A DNA stretch of 64,000 nt, taken from assembly GCF_011764485.1 (NCBI RefSeq), contig NZ_AP022848.1, forward strand, positions 4,554,001 through 4,618,000, in the 5' to 3' direction. This DNA is from Bosea sp. ANAM02 (GTDB taxonomy: Bacteria > Pseudomonadota > Alphaproteobacteria > Rhizobiales > Beijerinckiaceae). Below the pieces are notes generated by a model. It ran no database searches. It was given only the letters and a program-made list of their open reading frames with translations, and was not told the DNA's origin. This document shows positions 34,836 through 46,864 of this stretch, piece by piece; the stretch's first letter is position 1; each line of letters opens with the position of its first letter. The translations under genes were made by a program, and so were the position numbers.

Positions 34836-35809
34836 TGCTCGGGTGGCTGCTCCAGCGCGTCGCGCAGGCGCTCCTCGTCATCTTCGCCATGTCGCTCGTG
34901 GTCTTCCTCGGGCTGCATGCCGTCGGCAACCCCGCCGACCTGCTGCTGGCGCCGGACGCGACCCAGATCGACCGGGCCGAGCTCGTGGCGCGGCTCGGCC
35001 TCGACCGGCCGCTCTGGGAGCAGTACCTGAACTTCGCCGGCAGCGCCCTGCAGGGCGATCTCGGCCGCAGCTTCGTCTACAACGTGCCCGCCGTGACGCT
35101 GATCCTGCAGCGCCTGCCGGCGACATTGGAACTCGCCTTCGCGGCGATGGTCTTCGCAGTCATCATCGGCGTGCCGCTCGGGCTCTATGCCGGGCTCTAT
35201 CCCGAGCGCCTGCTCTCGAAGCTGATCCAGACCGGCAGCATCCTCGGCTTCTCATTGCCGACCTTCTGGGTCGGTCTCCTGCTGATCATGACCTTCAGCG
35301 TATCGCTGGGCTGGCTGCCGGCGAGCGGGCGCGGCGAGACGGTGCGCGTCTTCGGCGTCGAGTGGTCGTTCCTGACGCTGAATGGCTGGCGCCACCTGCT
35401 GCTGCCGGCGATCAACCTGTCGCTGTTCAAGGTCTCGCTGGTGATCCGCCTGACGCGGGCCGGCGTGCGCGAGGTTCTGCCGCTCGACTATGTCCGCTTC
35501 GCGCGGGCCAAGGGCCTGCGGCGCGGCCGGATCGTGACGATGCATATCCTGCGCAACATCATGATCCCGCTGGTCACCGTGCTCGGGCTCGAACTCGGCT
35601 CGACCATCGCCTTCGCGGTGGTGACCGAAAGCATCTTCGCCTGGCCGGGCTCGGGCAAGCTCATCCTCGACAGCATCAACGCGCTCGATCGGCCGGTGGT
35701 GATGGCCTATCTCCTGGTCGTGGTGACGCTCTTCGTCATCATCAACCTCCTGGTCGACATTCTCTATCGCGTGCTCGATCCGCGCGTCCGCGAGGAGGCC
35801 TCGGCATGA
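34835..35809 (+). CDS. ABC transporter permease (DppB-like)
   Basis: A 324-residue inner-membrane subunit of a peptide/opine/nickel-type importer with about six membrane segments and the family start of LLQRVAQALLVIF. The EAA-type loop is seen near FARAKGLRRGRIVTMHILRN. Overlaps the flavoprotein stop as TGATG and the DppC-like start as ATGA. Substrate inferred from context only. Confidence 0.92.
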   Translation: MLGWLLQRVAQALLVIFAMSLVVFLGLHAVGNPADLLLAPDATQIDRAELVARLGLDRPLWEQYLNFAGSALQGDLGRSFVYNVPAVTLILQRLPATLELAFAAMVFAVIIGVPLGLYAGLYPERLLSKLIQTGSILGFSLPTFWVGLLLIMTFSVSLGWLPASGRGETVRVFGVEWSFLTLNGWRHLLLPAINLSLFKVSLVIRLTRAGVREVLPLDYVRFARAKGLRRGRIVTMHILRNIMIPLVTVLGLELGSTIAFAVVTESIFAWPGSGKLILDSINALDRPVVMAYLLVVVTLFVIINLLVDILYRVLDPRVREEASA

Positions 35810-36704
35810 CCACGGTTCCTGCCGCCGCTCCCGCCCGCCGCCCGTCGGGCAACGCGCTCCGCCGCTTCCTGCGCGCGCCCTCCGCCTGGATCGGGCTCGG
35901 CCTGATGGCGCTCCTCGTCATAGGCGCCGTCTTCGCGCCGCAGATCGCGCCACAGAACCCGTTCGACCTCGCCGCCATCGACGTGCTCGACGCCCGGATG
36001 ACGCCGGGCTCCATGTCCTCGACCGGCGACATCACCTATCTGCTCGGCACCGACGGGCAGGGCCGCGACCTGTTCTCGGCCATCCTCTACGGATTGCGCA
36101 CCAGCCTCACCGTCGGCGTCGGCTCGGCCGTGCTCGCCGGCATCGTCGGCATCCTGCTCGGGCTGGTCGCGGCCTGGGCCGGCGGCATCCTCGACGCCGT
36201 GATCATGCGGCTCGTCGACCTCATCATGTCGCTGCCCTCGATCCTGGTCGCGCTGCTGATGCTGGCGCTGCTCGGCAAGGGCATCGGCAATGTCGTGCTG
36301 ACGCTGGTGCTGCTGGAATGGGCCTATTACGCCCGCACCGCCCGCGCCCAGGCGCTGGTCGAGCGCAAGCGCGACTATTTCGAGGCTGCGCGAGGCCTCG
36401 GCCTGCCGATCTCGCGCATCCTCTTGCGCCATGTCCTGCCGAACTGCCTGCCGCCGCTGCTGGTCATCGGCGCCCTGCAGGTGGCGCGCGCCATCACGCT
36501 GGAGGCGACGCTCTCCTTCCTCGGGCTCGGCGCGCCGGTGACGCAACCCTCGCTCGGCCTGCTGATCGCCAACGGCTTCCAGTTCATGCTCTCGGGCGAG
36601 TACTGGATCAGCTTCTTTCCGGGCCTGACGCTGCTGACGGCGATCGTCGCGATCAATCTCGTCGGCGACCGCCTGCGCGAGGTGCTCGATCCGAGGGCGC
36701 TGAA

Positions 36705-36708
<4 letters not shown>
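35806..36708 (+). CDS. ABC transporter permease (DppC-like)
   Basis: A 300-residue partner permease with the N-terminal cytoplasmic stretch and FAPQIAPQNPF, the extracytoplasmic LLGTDGQGRDLFSAILYGLR motif and the EAA loop around AARGLGLPISRILLRHVLPN, all characteristic of DppC/OppC. Overlaps both neighbours by ATGA. Confidence 0.93.
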
Positions 36709-38712
<2,004 letters not shown>

Positions 38713-38716
<4 letters not shown>

Positions 38717-40284
38717 CGACCACATTGAGCTCGCTCGCCCTTTCGGCGGCGCTGATCGTCGCCGCTGGAACCGCCAGCGCGGAAGACCTGCGCATCGCCT
38801 TTGCCGACCCGGTCTCCGCGATCGACCCGCAGCTCAACAACCATGCGGGCGACCACTCGGTCTCGCAGCATTTCTGGTCGCGGCTCGTCGCGCAGAAGAC
38901 CGAGGGCGGCGTGGTGCCCGACATCGCCGCGTCCTGGAAGAACCTCGCCCCCAACACCTGGGAGTTCAAGCTGCGCGAGAACGCGGTCTGGACCGACGGC
39001 AAGCCGGTCACGGCCGAGGACGTCGCCTTCTCCTACGAGCGCGCCCAGGCCGTGCCGGGTTCGGTCGCCAGCTTCAAGGGCTTCCTGCGCAACGTCGCCA
39101 AGGTCGAGATCAAGGATCCGCATACGCTGATCATCACCAGCCGCGCGCCCGATCCGCTGCTGCCGATCAACATCTCCAGCATCTATGTCGTCAGCAAGCA
39201 TGTCGGCCAGAACGCGACGACCGACGACTACAACAGCGGCAAGGCGATGGTCACGGACGGCCCCTACGCCTTCGTCAGCTATGCGCCCGGCGACCGCATC
39301 GAGATGAAGCGCAACGAGCGCTTCTGGGGCCCCAAACCCGAATGGGAGAAGGTGAGCTACCGTTACATCGCCAACCCGGCTGCGCGCACCGCCGCCCTGC
39401 TCTCGGGCGATGTCGACGTCATCGACAAGGTCTCGTTCTCCGACATCGAGAAGCTGGAGAAGAATCCGAAGGTCAAGGTCTGGTCCTATCCGGGCCTGCG
39501 CGTTCTGCTCCTGCAGCCGAGCTTCAATCCCAGTCCGTCGAAGTTCATCACCGACAAGGCGGGCAAGCCGTTCGACAAGAACCCGCTGCTCGATGTCCGC
39601 GTCCGCAAGGCGCTGAGCATCGCGATCAACCGCGCGGCGATCGCCGACCGCGTCGCACGCGGCGGCGTGACGGTCGCGACGCAATGGATGCCGGCCGGCA
39701 GCTTCGGCTATGATCCCGATCGCGCCAAGATCGAGGTCGACGCCAACAAGGCCAAGGCGCTGCTCGCCGAGGCCGGCTATCCCGACGGCTTCAAGCTGAC
39801 CATGCATGTGCCGGGCGAGCGCTACCCGCTCGCGCCCGAGACCGCGCAGGCGATCGCCCAGTTCTGGACCCGCATCGGCGTCGAGACGCAGGTCGAGGTC
39901 GTACCCTTCTCGGTCTATTCCGGCGCGGCCAACAAGAACGAATACGCGATGAGCATGATCGGCTGGGGCAACGGTACCGGCGAGGGCACCTATGCGATGA
40001 CCGCGATCCTGGCGACCAACAATGCCGCCAAGGGCCTCGGCGCCTCGAACTGGGGCCGCTACAGCAATCCGAAGCTCGACGAGGCCCTCGCCAAGGCCAG
40101 CGCGGAGTTCGACGACGCCAAGCGCGAGGCGATCATCAAGGACGCCGTCAAGGTCGTGATGGACGATGTCGGCGTCATCCCGCTCTACCACTACAAGAAC
40201 ATCTGGGCGAGCCGGCCGGACCTGAAGGTCGTGCCGTGGCACAGCGACCGCACCGTCGCGATGCAGGTCAGCAAGGCCAAGTGA
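38713..40284 (+). CDS. ABC transporter substrate-binding protein, peptide/opine type (family 5)
   Basis: A 523-residue periplasmic receptor. Signal peptide 1-23 (ending ASA|ED). Family-5 features: DPVSAIDPQLNNH, the LAPNTWEFKLRENAVWTDGKPVTAEDVAFSYERA block (about 78-111), and ADAFLxI-like LNISSIY. I recall this subgroup as often linked with CMD/AhpD-like partners. It completes the importer. Its start overlaps the DppF-like stop (ATGA). Ligand unknown. Confidence 0.92.
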
Positions 40285-40306
40285 TCCCGGAGCCTGCTGA
40301 TTTCTG

Positions 40307-40422
40307 ACGAACCGCGCCGTCACCCGGACAAGCTGCGAAGCAGCGCCGATCCGGGATCTATCGGAAAGCTTCGCAACCCTTCGACGGATCCCGGGTCAAG
40401 CCCGGGATGACGGCGCGGTTCC
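40307..40422. repeat. Palindromic intergenic repeat, longer copy
   Basis: Outer inverted ends GAACCGCGCCGTCA-CCCGG (40309-40327) and CCGGGATGACGGCGCGGTT (40403-40421) flank a GATCCGGGATC/GATCCCGGGTC internal repeat. The right end is the same as in the 3040-3090 copy. It lies between the binding-protein stop and the hydrolase start, and so may lower readthrough into the latter. Confidence 0.7.
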
Positions 40423-40467
40423 AAGAAAAATCGGCATGATCCGAATCCACCGGAGACGCAAACAGCC

Positions 40468-41748
40468 ATGCCTGTCGCCTTCTCGATCAGCCCCGCCATC
40501 GACCTGATCGACGTGCCCCGCCGGATCGCGCTTTCCGGACTGCCGGCGGGCGCGGAGGTGACCATCGCCGCGGAAACCCCGCGCGACGGTCATGTCTGGC
40601 GGGCGCAGGCCGTCTTCGCGGCCACGGCGGATGGCAGCGTCGACCTCGAACGCGATGCGCCCTTGCGCGGCGACTACGCGGGCGTCGCGGCGATGGGACT
40701 GGTCTGGGCGCAGACGGGCCAGGGCGAGCTGTTTCCGGCCGACCTGTCCCGCCCACTCGAAACCACGCTTACCGCCACAATAGGCGGTAAGACGATTGCT
40801 TCCGGGCGCTTCAGCCAAATCCTGATGGCGAAAGGCGTGACGCGCCATCCGCTCGCGAAGGATGGGCTTGTCGGGACGCTGTTCCTGCCGGCCAGCGCAG
40901 GTCCGCATCCCGCGATCATGATCCTCAACGGCTCGGGCGGCGGCATCAACGAGCCACGCGCCGCGCTCTGGGCCTCGCGCGGGGTCGCGGCGCTGGCGCT
41001 CGGCTATTTCGGTGCGCCCGGCCTGCCGAAATACATCTCGAACACGCCGCTCGAATATTTCGCCCGGGGGCTGGACTGGCTGCGTGCCACGGTGCGCCCG
41101 CTCAACGATTTCGTCGCGGTCGCCGGACAGTCGCGCGGCGGCGAGCTCGCGCTCCTGCTCGGCGCGACCTTCCCCGACAAGGTCTCGGCGGTACTGGGCT
41201 ATGTGCCGAGCGCCTTCGTGCATGGCGGGCAGGCCGCGGCCGATCCGGCTTTCGGTCGCGACGGCCCCGGCTGGACGCTCGACGGCAAGCCGCTCGTCCA
41301 TCAATGGCAGCACAACGCCACGGCGAGCTGGAAGCCCTATGACGAGGCGACTGAGACGCGCCGCAATGCCGATGCGATGCGGACCGCGCTCGGCGACCCC
41401 GCCGCGATGGCCCGCGCCCGCATCCCGGTGGAGCGGATCGCCGGACCGGTGCTGCTGCTGTCGGGCGGCGATGACGGCGCCTGGCCTTCCGATCTCTACT
41501 CGCTGATCGTGCAGTCGAGCCTGCTCGCGGCCGGGCATCCGCACGAGGTTCTCTGGAAGAACTGGCCTGATGCCGGCCATTCGATCCTGTTTCCGCATAC
41601 TCCGGCGACACGGATCGCCCATCGCCATCCTGTCAGCGGCATCGCGACCACGATGGGCGGCACGCCGGCCGCCAATGCCGAGGCCAATGCCGGCGCCTGG
41701 GAAGCGGCGCTTGCCTTTGTCCGGCATCATGGCGGGCGGGCAGGCTGA
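40468..41748 (+). CDS. Acyl-CoA thioester hydrolase/bile acid-CoA:amino acid N-acyltransferase family protein
   Basis: A 426-residue alpha/beta-hydrolase with an N-terminal immunoglobulin-like domain (residues 1-115), the two-part build of BAAT/type-I thioesterases. The nucleophile is S222 in GQSRGGE, with an acid in GGDDGAW and His in PDAGHSILF. A Ser rather than Cys points to hydrolase (thioesterase-like) rather than N-acyltransferase activity. It follows the importer operon by 183 bases that hold a repeat and may be separately expressed. It may hydrolyse a product of the imported compound. Confidence 0.85.
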   Translation: MPVAFSISPAIDLIDVPRRIALSGLPAGAEVTIAAETPRDGHVWRAQAVFAATADGSVDLERDAPLRGDYAGVAAMGLVWAQTGQGELFPADLSRPLETTLTATIGGKTIASGRFSQILMAKGVTRHPLAKDGLVGTLFLPASAGPHPAIMILNGSGGGINEPRAALWASRGVAALALGYFGAPGLPKYISNTPLEYFARGLDWLRATVRPLNDFVAVAGQSRGGELALLLGATFPDKVSAVLGYVPSAFVHGGQAAADPAFGRDGPGWTLDGKPLVHQWQHNATASWKPYDEATETRRNADAMRTALGDPAAMARARIPVERIAGPVLLLSGGDDGAWPSDLYSLIVQSSLLAAGHPHEVLWKNWPDAGHSILFPHTPATRIAHRHPVSGIATTMGGTPAANAEANAGAWEAALAFVRHHGGRAG

Positions 41749-41869
41749 TCATCGATCTGCCTTGCGCCTCTTGTGCGGCTGACGGTTTTCACGGCATGGT
41801 CCCGCTGACTTCACGCTGGTGACGCTATCGCTGTGCCGGCTCAACATGACTCGGCTCACCGGATCGCGA

Positions 41870-42907
41870 ATGGTTTCTGTAGCGCTGAAGACGGTTTCGA
41901 AGACCTGGGGCGGCACCGCCGCCGTCGATGCCATCAGCTTCGCCGTCGAAGGCGGCAATCTCGTCGCGCTGCTCGGCCCGTCCGGCTGCGGCAAGTCGAC
42001 CACGCTGCGGCTGATCGCCGGGCTCGAGGACACCAGCAGCGGCACGATCGAGATCGATGGGCGCGACGTCACCCATGCCTCGCCCTCGCAGCGGGGCATC
42101 GCCATGGTCTTCCAGAACTATGCGCTGTTCCCGCATCTCAGCGTCGCCGAGAACATCCTGTTCGGCCTGAAGGTCCGCAAGGTCTCGCGTGCCGAGCGCG
42201 ACGAGCGCCTCGCCCGCGCGGCATCTATCCTGGGGCTCTCGGCCCTGCTCGAACGCAAACCCTCGCAGCTCTCGGGCGGCCAGCAGCAGCGCGTCGCGCT
42301 CGGCCGCGCCATCGTCGCCGAGGCCCCGGTCTGCCTGATGGACGAGCCGCTCTCCAATCTCGACGCCCAGTTGCGCGTCGAGATGCGTCGCGAGATCCGC
42401 GAATTGCAGCAGCGGCTCGGCATGACCATGGTCTATGTCACGCATGATCAGGTCGAGGCGATGACCATGGCCGATCAGGTCGTGCTGATGCGGAACGGCC
42501 GGATCGAGCAGGATGCCCCGCCGGACGTGCTCTACGAGAATCCGGCGACGATCTTCGCCGCCCGCTTCGTCGGCACGCCGCCGATGAACGTGCTGCCGCT
42601 TGCGACGATCCAGGCGCGGGGCGGCACGATCAGCGCTCCGGATGGGCTCGATCCCGCCAGCCTGGCCGTCGGCATCCGCCCCGAGATGGTCGAGATCGCC
42701 GGCAGCGGCGTCGCCGCCGATGTCGTCGCGGTCGAATATCTCGGTTCCGACACGCTGCTGGAAACCCGGATCGACGGCCATTCCTTCATCGTCAAGCGCC
42801 CCGGCAAGGTGCGAGCCGCAGCCGGCGAACAGATCTACATCACGTTGTCACAATCGGCACTGCACTGGTTCGACCAGGCGTCGGAACGGAAGGTGGTTCG
42901 AAACTGA
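41870..42907 (+). CDS. ABC transporter ATPase (UgpC/MsmK-like)
   Basis: A 345-residue carbohydrate-type ATPase: Walker A GPSGCGKST, signature LSGGQQQ, Walker B LMDEPLSN and C-terminal TOBE/MalK-type region. The ATG at 41870 (MVSVAL) opens the conserved domain; upstream ATGs at 41846 and the frame start at 41819 add non-conserved residues. First gene of a transport and hydrolysis operon. Confidence 0.9.
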   Translation: MVSVALKTVSKTWGGTAAVDAISFAVEGGNLVALLGPSGCGKSTTLRLIAGLEDTSSGTIEIDGRDVTHASPSQRGIAMVFQNYALFPHLSVAENILFGLKVRKVSRAERDERLARAASILGLSALLERKPSQLSGGQQQRVALGRAIVAEAPVCLMDEPLSNLDAQLRVEMRREIRELQQRLGMTMVYVTHDQVEAMTMADQVVLMRNGRIEQDAPPDVLYENPATIFAARFVGTPPMNVLPLATIQARGGTISAPDGLDPASLAVGIRPEMVEIAGSGVAADVVAVEYLGSDTLLETRIDGHSFIVKRPGKVRAAAGEQIYITLSQSALHWFDQASERKVVRN

Positions 42908-42963
42908 ACCGGCCGGAAGCGCCGGACGCTCGAACCATCCCCGCAACAGGGAGAGAGGATATC

Positions 42964-44256
42964 ATGGACAGGCGTGAATTTCTTGGCGGCACCGCCGCAC
43001 TCGCAGGCGCGACCGCGCTTCCCGGCATCGCCGGCGCACAGAGCGCCACGGAGCTCTCGTTCTTCTATCCGGTCGCCGTCGGCGGGCCGATCACCAAGCT
43101 GATCGACGCCTATGCGGCCGATTTCGAGAAGGCCAATCCCGCGGTCAAGGTGAAGCCGATCTATGCCGGCACCTATCAGGAGACGATCGTCAAGGCGCTG
43201 ACCGCACACAAGAGCGGCACGCCTCCGGTCACCTCGGTGCTGCTCTCGACCGACATGTTCACGCTGATCGACGAAGAGGCGATCGTCCCCTTTGACGATT
43301 TCGTCAAGACCGAGGACGACAAGAAGTGGCTTGCCGGCTTCTATCCCGGCTTCATGGAGAACAGCCAGACCGGCGGCAAGACCTGGGGCATTCCGTTCCA
43401 GCGCTCGACCATCGTGCTCTACTGGAACAAGGAGCTGTTCAAGGAGGCAGGGCTCGATCCCGAGAAGCCGCCGCAGACCTGGGCCGAGCATCTCGCCTTC
43501 GCGCAGAAGCTCACGAAGCGCGACGCGTCCGGCAATGTTACGCAATGGGGCACGCAGATCCCGTCCTCGGGCTTCCCCTACTGGCTGTTTCAGGCGCTGA
43601 CGACCGAGGCCGATGCCATCCTGATGAGCCCCACCGGCGACACCACCTATTACGACAAGCCGGGCGTGGTCGAGGCGCTGCAGTACTGGGTCGACCTTTC
43701 GCAGAAGCACAAGGTGCACCCGCCCGGGATCGTCGAATGGGGCACCACGCCGAAGGACTTCTTCGAGAAGAAGGTCGCCATGATCTGGACGACCACGGGC
43801 AACCTCACCAATGTCCGCACCAACGCGAAATTCCCCTTCGGGGTCGCGATGCTGCCGGCGCACAAGCGCCGGGGCTCGCCGACCGGCGGCGGCAATTTCT
43901 ATATCTCGAAGAAGGCGACCGCGGCCCAGCAGCAGGCGGCGTTCCAGTTCATCAAGTGGATGACGCAGCCGGAGCGCGCCGCGCAATGGTCGATCGACAC
44001 CGGCTATGTCGCGGTCAGCAAGGCGGCCTACGAGACCGCGGCGATGAAGAAATACGTCGTCGAGTTCCCGCCGGCGGCCGTCGCGCGCGACCAGTTGGAA
44101 TTCGCAGTCGCCGAACTCTCGACCCACGAGAACCAGCGCGTCACCAAGGCGCTGAACGACGGCTTACAGGCAGCGCTGACCGGCACCAAGATGCCGCAGA
44201 AGGCGATGGAGGACGCGCAGGCCGAGGCCGAGCGCATCCTCAAGGCCTATCGCTGA
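42964..44256 (+). CDS. Extracellular solute-binding protein (UgpB-like, family 1)
   Basis: A 430-residue periplasmic receptor with a twin-arginine-like signal (DRREFLGG, residues 2-9; cleavage near AGA|QS). UgpB/MalE-type blocks: FYPVAVGGPITKLIDAYAADFEKANP, GIPFQRSTIVLYWNKELFKEAGLDP and the GGGNFYISKKAT region. By order ATPase-receptor-permeases and the phosphatase genes behind it, glycerol-3-phosphate or another phosphoester is the favoured ligand, but sugar is not ruled out. Confidence 0.9.
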   Translation: MDRREFLGGTAALAGATALPGIAGAQSATELSFFYPVAVGGPITKLIDAYAADFEKANPAVKVKPIYAGTYQETIVKALTAHKSGTPPVTSVLLSTDMFTLIDEEAIVPFDDFVKTEDDKKWLAGFYPGFMENSQTGGKTWGIPFQRSTIVLYWNKELFKEAGLDPEKPPQTWAEHLAFAQKLTKRDASGNVTQWGTQIPSSGFPYWLFQALTTEADAILMSPTGDTTYYDKPGVVEALQYWVDLSQKHKVHPPGIVEWGTTPKDFFEKKVAMIWTTTGNLTNVRTNAKFPFGVAMLPAHKRRGSPTGGGNFYISKKATAAQQQAAFQFIKWMTQPERAAQWSIDTGYVAVSKAAYETAAMKKYVVEFPPAAVARDQLEFAVAELSTHENQRVTKALNDGLQAALTGTKMPQKAMEDAQAEAERILKAYR

Positions 44257-44266
44257 TCGCGCCCGG

Positions 44267-45145
44267 ATGACGAACCGCGCGACCGCGACGATCCATGGCT
44301 GGCTGCTGCTGCTGCCGGCCATGGCTTGCCTGGCCCTGTTCACGCATTGGCCCGCGGTCGCGAGCTTCATCGAAAGCTTCCACTCGACCCCGAAGGCGCG
44401 CCGCCCGGCGCGCTTCATCGGGCTCGATAACTACCAGCAGATGCTCGCCGATCCGATCTTCTGGAAGGCGATGAGCAACAATCTCTGGTTCGCGCTCGGC
44501 ACGATCCCGACCTCGATCGCGCTGGCGCTGCTGATGGCGGTCTGGGTCAACGACAGGATCGCCGGCCGGACGCTCGTCCGCATGGCCTTCTTCACGCCGA
44601 CGATCCTGCCGATGATCGCGGTCGCCAATATCTGGCTGTTCTTCTACACGCCGCAATACGGCTTGCTGGAGCAGATCACCGGCCTGTTCGGGGCGCGCTC
44701 GACCAACTGGCTGGGGTCGCAGGATACCGCGCTCTACGCCATCACCATCGTCGCGATCTGGAAGGAAGCCGGCTTCTTCATGATCTTCTACCTCGCGGCG
44801 CTGCAGGCGATTCCGCCCAGCCTCGGCGAGGCGGCTGCCATCGAGGGCGCCTCGCGCTGGACCTTCTTCCGGCGCATCCAGTTCCCGCTCTTGATGCCGA
44901 CGACGCTGTTCGTGCTGATCAACGCGGTGATCAACGCCTTCCGCATGGTCGACCATATCTTCGTGATGACGCGCGGCGGACCGGACAACGCCACGACCTT
45001 GCTGCTGTTCTACATCTACCAGGTCGGCTTCAGCTTCTGGGACACGGCCTATGCGGCGACGCTGACCTGCGTGCTGCTGGCGCTGCTCGCCCTCGTCGCC
45101 TTCGTCCAGTATGGCTGGCTCGAACGCAGGACGCATTATCAATGA
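44267..45145 (+). CDS. ABC transporter permease (UgpA-like)
   Basis: A 292-residue membrane protein with six segments and the EAA loop EAAAIEGASRWTFFRRIQFPLLMP. Opens 10 bases after the receptor gene and its stop overlaps the next start by ATGA. LxPAxxLAxFxxxP-like start is typical of carbohydrate ABC permeases. Confidence 0.92.
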   Translation: MTNRATATIHGWLLLLPAMACLALFTHWPAVASFIESFHSTPKARRPARFIGLDNYQQMLADPIFWKAMSNNLWFALGTIPTSIALALLMAVWVNDRIAGRTLVRMAFFTPTILPMIAVANIWLFFYTPQYGLLEQITGLFGARSTNWLGSQDTALYAITIVAIWKEAGFFMIFYLAALQAIPPSLGEAAAIEGASRWTFFRRIQFPLLMPTTLFVLINAVINAFRMVDHIFVMTRGGPDNATTLLLFYIYQVGFSFWDTAYAATLTCVLLALLALVAFVQYGWLERRTHYQ

Positions 45146-46005
45146 GCGCGCCGACGCAACCCGCTCCGGCCACGACGCGCAGCGACCCCTACGCGCCGAA
45201 GGGCCTGTCGCTGACACTGGAATCGACCGGGGCGATCCTGCTCGCCCTGCTCTGGGTGCTGCCGCTGGCCTATGCTGTCTGGGCGGCGTTCCATCCGGCC
45301 GAATACACCACGCGCTTCGTGTTGACCGCGCCGCTGACGCTCGATAATTTCACCCGCGCCTGGGCGGCCGCGCCCTTCGCCCGCTATTTCCTCAACACCT
45401 TCATATTGGTCACCCTGATCCTGACCTTCCAGATCGTGCTGGGTACGCTCGCGGCCTACGCCCTGGCGCGGCAGGATTTCTGGGGCCGGGACGTCGCCTT
45501 CGTGCTGATCCTGGCGCAGCTCATGATCATGCCGGACGCGCTGATCGTGGAGAACTACCGCACGCTCGCCAAACTCAACCTGATCGACACGATCCCCGCG
45601 ATCGCCCTGCCCTATATCGCCTCGGCCTTCGGCATCTTCCTGCTCAGGCAGACCTTCAAGACCGTGCCGAAGGAGCTGGACGACGCCGCCCGCGTCGAGG
45701 GCGCGAGCCCCCTGCAGGTGCTGATGAAGGTTTACGTGCCGCTGGCGAAGCCGACCTATGTCGCCTACGGCCTCGTCTCGGTCAGCTATCACTGGAACAA
45801 CTTCCTCTGGCCGCTGCTCGTCACGAACTCCGTGGAGTCGCGGCCGCTGACGGTGGGCCTGCAGGTCTTCTCCTCGGCCGACCAGGGTATCGACTGGGCG
45901 GTCATCTGCGCGGCGACCTTGATGACCTCGGCGCCGCTGCTCCTCGGCTTCCTGCTGTTCCAGCGCCAGTTCGTGCAGAGCTTCATGCGCGCCGGCATCA
46001 AGTAA
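45142..46005 (+). CDS. ABC transporter permease (UgpE-like)
   Basis: A 287-residue partner permease with six segments and an EAA loop DDAARVEGASPLQVLMKVYVPLAKP. A longer cytoplasmic N-terminus (about 28 residues) precedes the first segment. Sixteen bases separate its stop from the phosphodiesterase-like gene, consistent with one operon. Confidence 0.92.
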   Translation: MSAPTQPAPATTRSDPYAPKGLSLTLESTGAILLALLWVLPLAYAVWAAFHPAEYTTRFVLTAPLTLDNFTRAWAAAPFARYFLNTFILVTLILTFQIVLGTLAAYALARQDFWGRDVAFVLILAQLMIMPDALIVENYRTLAKLNLIDTIPAIALPYIASAFGIFLLRQTFKTVPKELDDAARVEGASPLQVLMKVYVPLAKPTYVAYGLVSVSYHWNNFLWPLLVTNSVESRPLTVGLQVFSSADQGIDWAVICAATLMTSAPLLLGFLLFQRQFVQSFMRAGIK

Positions 46006-46021
46006 GGACCCGGCCGACCGC

Positions 46022-46864
46022 ATGAAGCTGATCACCTGGAACACCCAGTGGGCCCGCGGCGTCGACGAGAAGGTCGACCCGCGCCGCATCATCGACCATG
46101 CCCGGCAGATGGCGGATTTCGATGTGCTCTGCCTGCAGGAGGTCGCGGCCAATTTCCCCGATCTCGACGGCAATGACCGCACCGACCAGTTCGCGCTGTT
46201 CAGCGAGCTGCTGCCGGGCTTCACCGCGATCGAGGCGATCGGCGTCGATGTCCCGGATGGCGCCGGCGGCCGCAAGCGCTTCGGCAACCTGATCCTGTCG
46301 CGGCTGCCGGTGGCGCAGGCGCTGCGCCATGTCCTGCCCTGGGAGGCGGCGGCGACGCGCAACATGCCACGCGTGCTGGTCGAGGCGATGGTCGAGACGC
46401 CTTTCGGGCCGATCCGGGTGATGACGACCCATCTGGAATATTCCTCGCCTGTCCTGCGGGCTGCACAGGTCGAAGGCATTCGGCACATCCACCGCCTGGC
46501 CGCCGCCCGGCAGGCGACGCCGCGCCTTCCCGGTCCGCACACCTATGCACCGACGCCCAACGCGGCAAGCGCGATCCTGACCGGCGATTTCAACATGCGG
46601 CCCGACGATGCCGGGCTGGCGCAGTTGCTTGCCCCGTTCGAAGGCGATGTTCCGCCGCTGGTCGATCTCTGGCCGGTCTTGAAGGGCACGGAACCGCATC
46701 CGCCTTCCGCCTTCATCTGCGACCAGACCTATGGCCCGCCGGGCTGCCTCGACTTCGTGCTGGCGACCCCGGACCTCGCCAAGCGGGCGCGCTCCATCGT
46801 TTACGACATCGAAACGCGGGCCTCGGACCACCAGCCGATCCTCGTCGAATTCGCCCTCGGATGA
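46022..46864 (+). CDS. Endonuclease/exonuclease/phosphatase (EEP) fold hydrolase
   Basis: A 280-residue EEP-superfamily protein. Motifs in order: WNTQWARG (N), CLQEV (E), THLEYSS, TGDFNM (D-N) and SDHQPI (D-H), the metal and catalytic set of DNase I-like phosphodiesterases. No signal peptide, so it acts in the cytoplasm on an imported phosphodiester. It is followed by overlap (ATGA) with a phosphatase of the IMPase family. Confidence 0.87.
   Translation: MKLITWNTQWARGVDEKVDPRRIIDHARQMADFDVLCLQEVAANFPDLDGNDRTDQFALFSELLPGFTAIEAIGVDVPDGAGGRKRFGNLILSRLPVAQALRHVLPWEAAATRNMPRVLVEAMVETPFGPIRVMTTHLEYSSPVLRAAQVEGIRHIHRLAAARQATPRLPGPHTYAPTPNAASAILTGDFNMRPDDAGLAQLLAPFEGDVPPLVDLWPVLKGTEPHPPSAFICDQTYGPPGCLDFVLATPDLAKRARSIVYDIETRASDHQPILVEFALG

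Noticed and set aside
42908..42963. Small CCGGC/GCCGG hairpin between the UgpC-like and UgpB-like genes
   Set aside because: Weak stem in GC-rich DNA with no T-run; I cannot distinguish it from chance.
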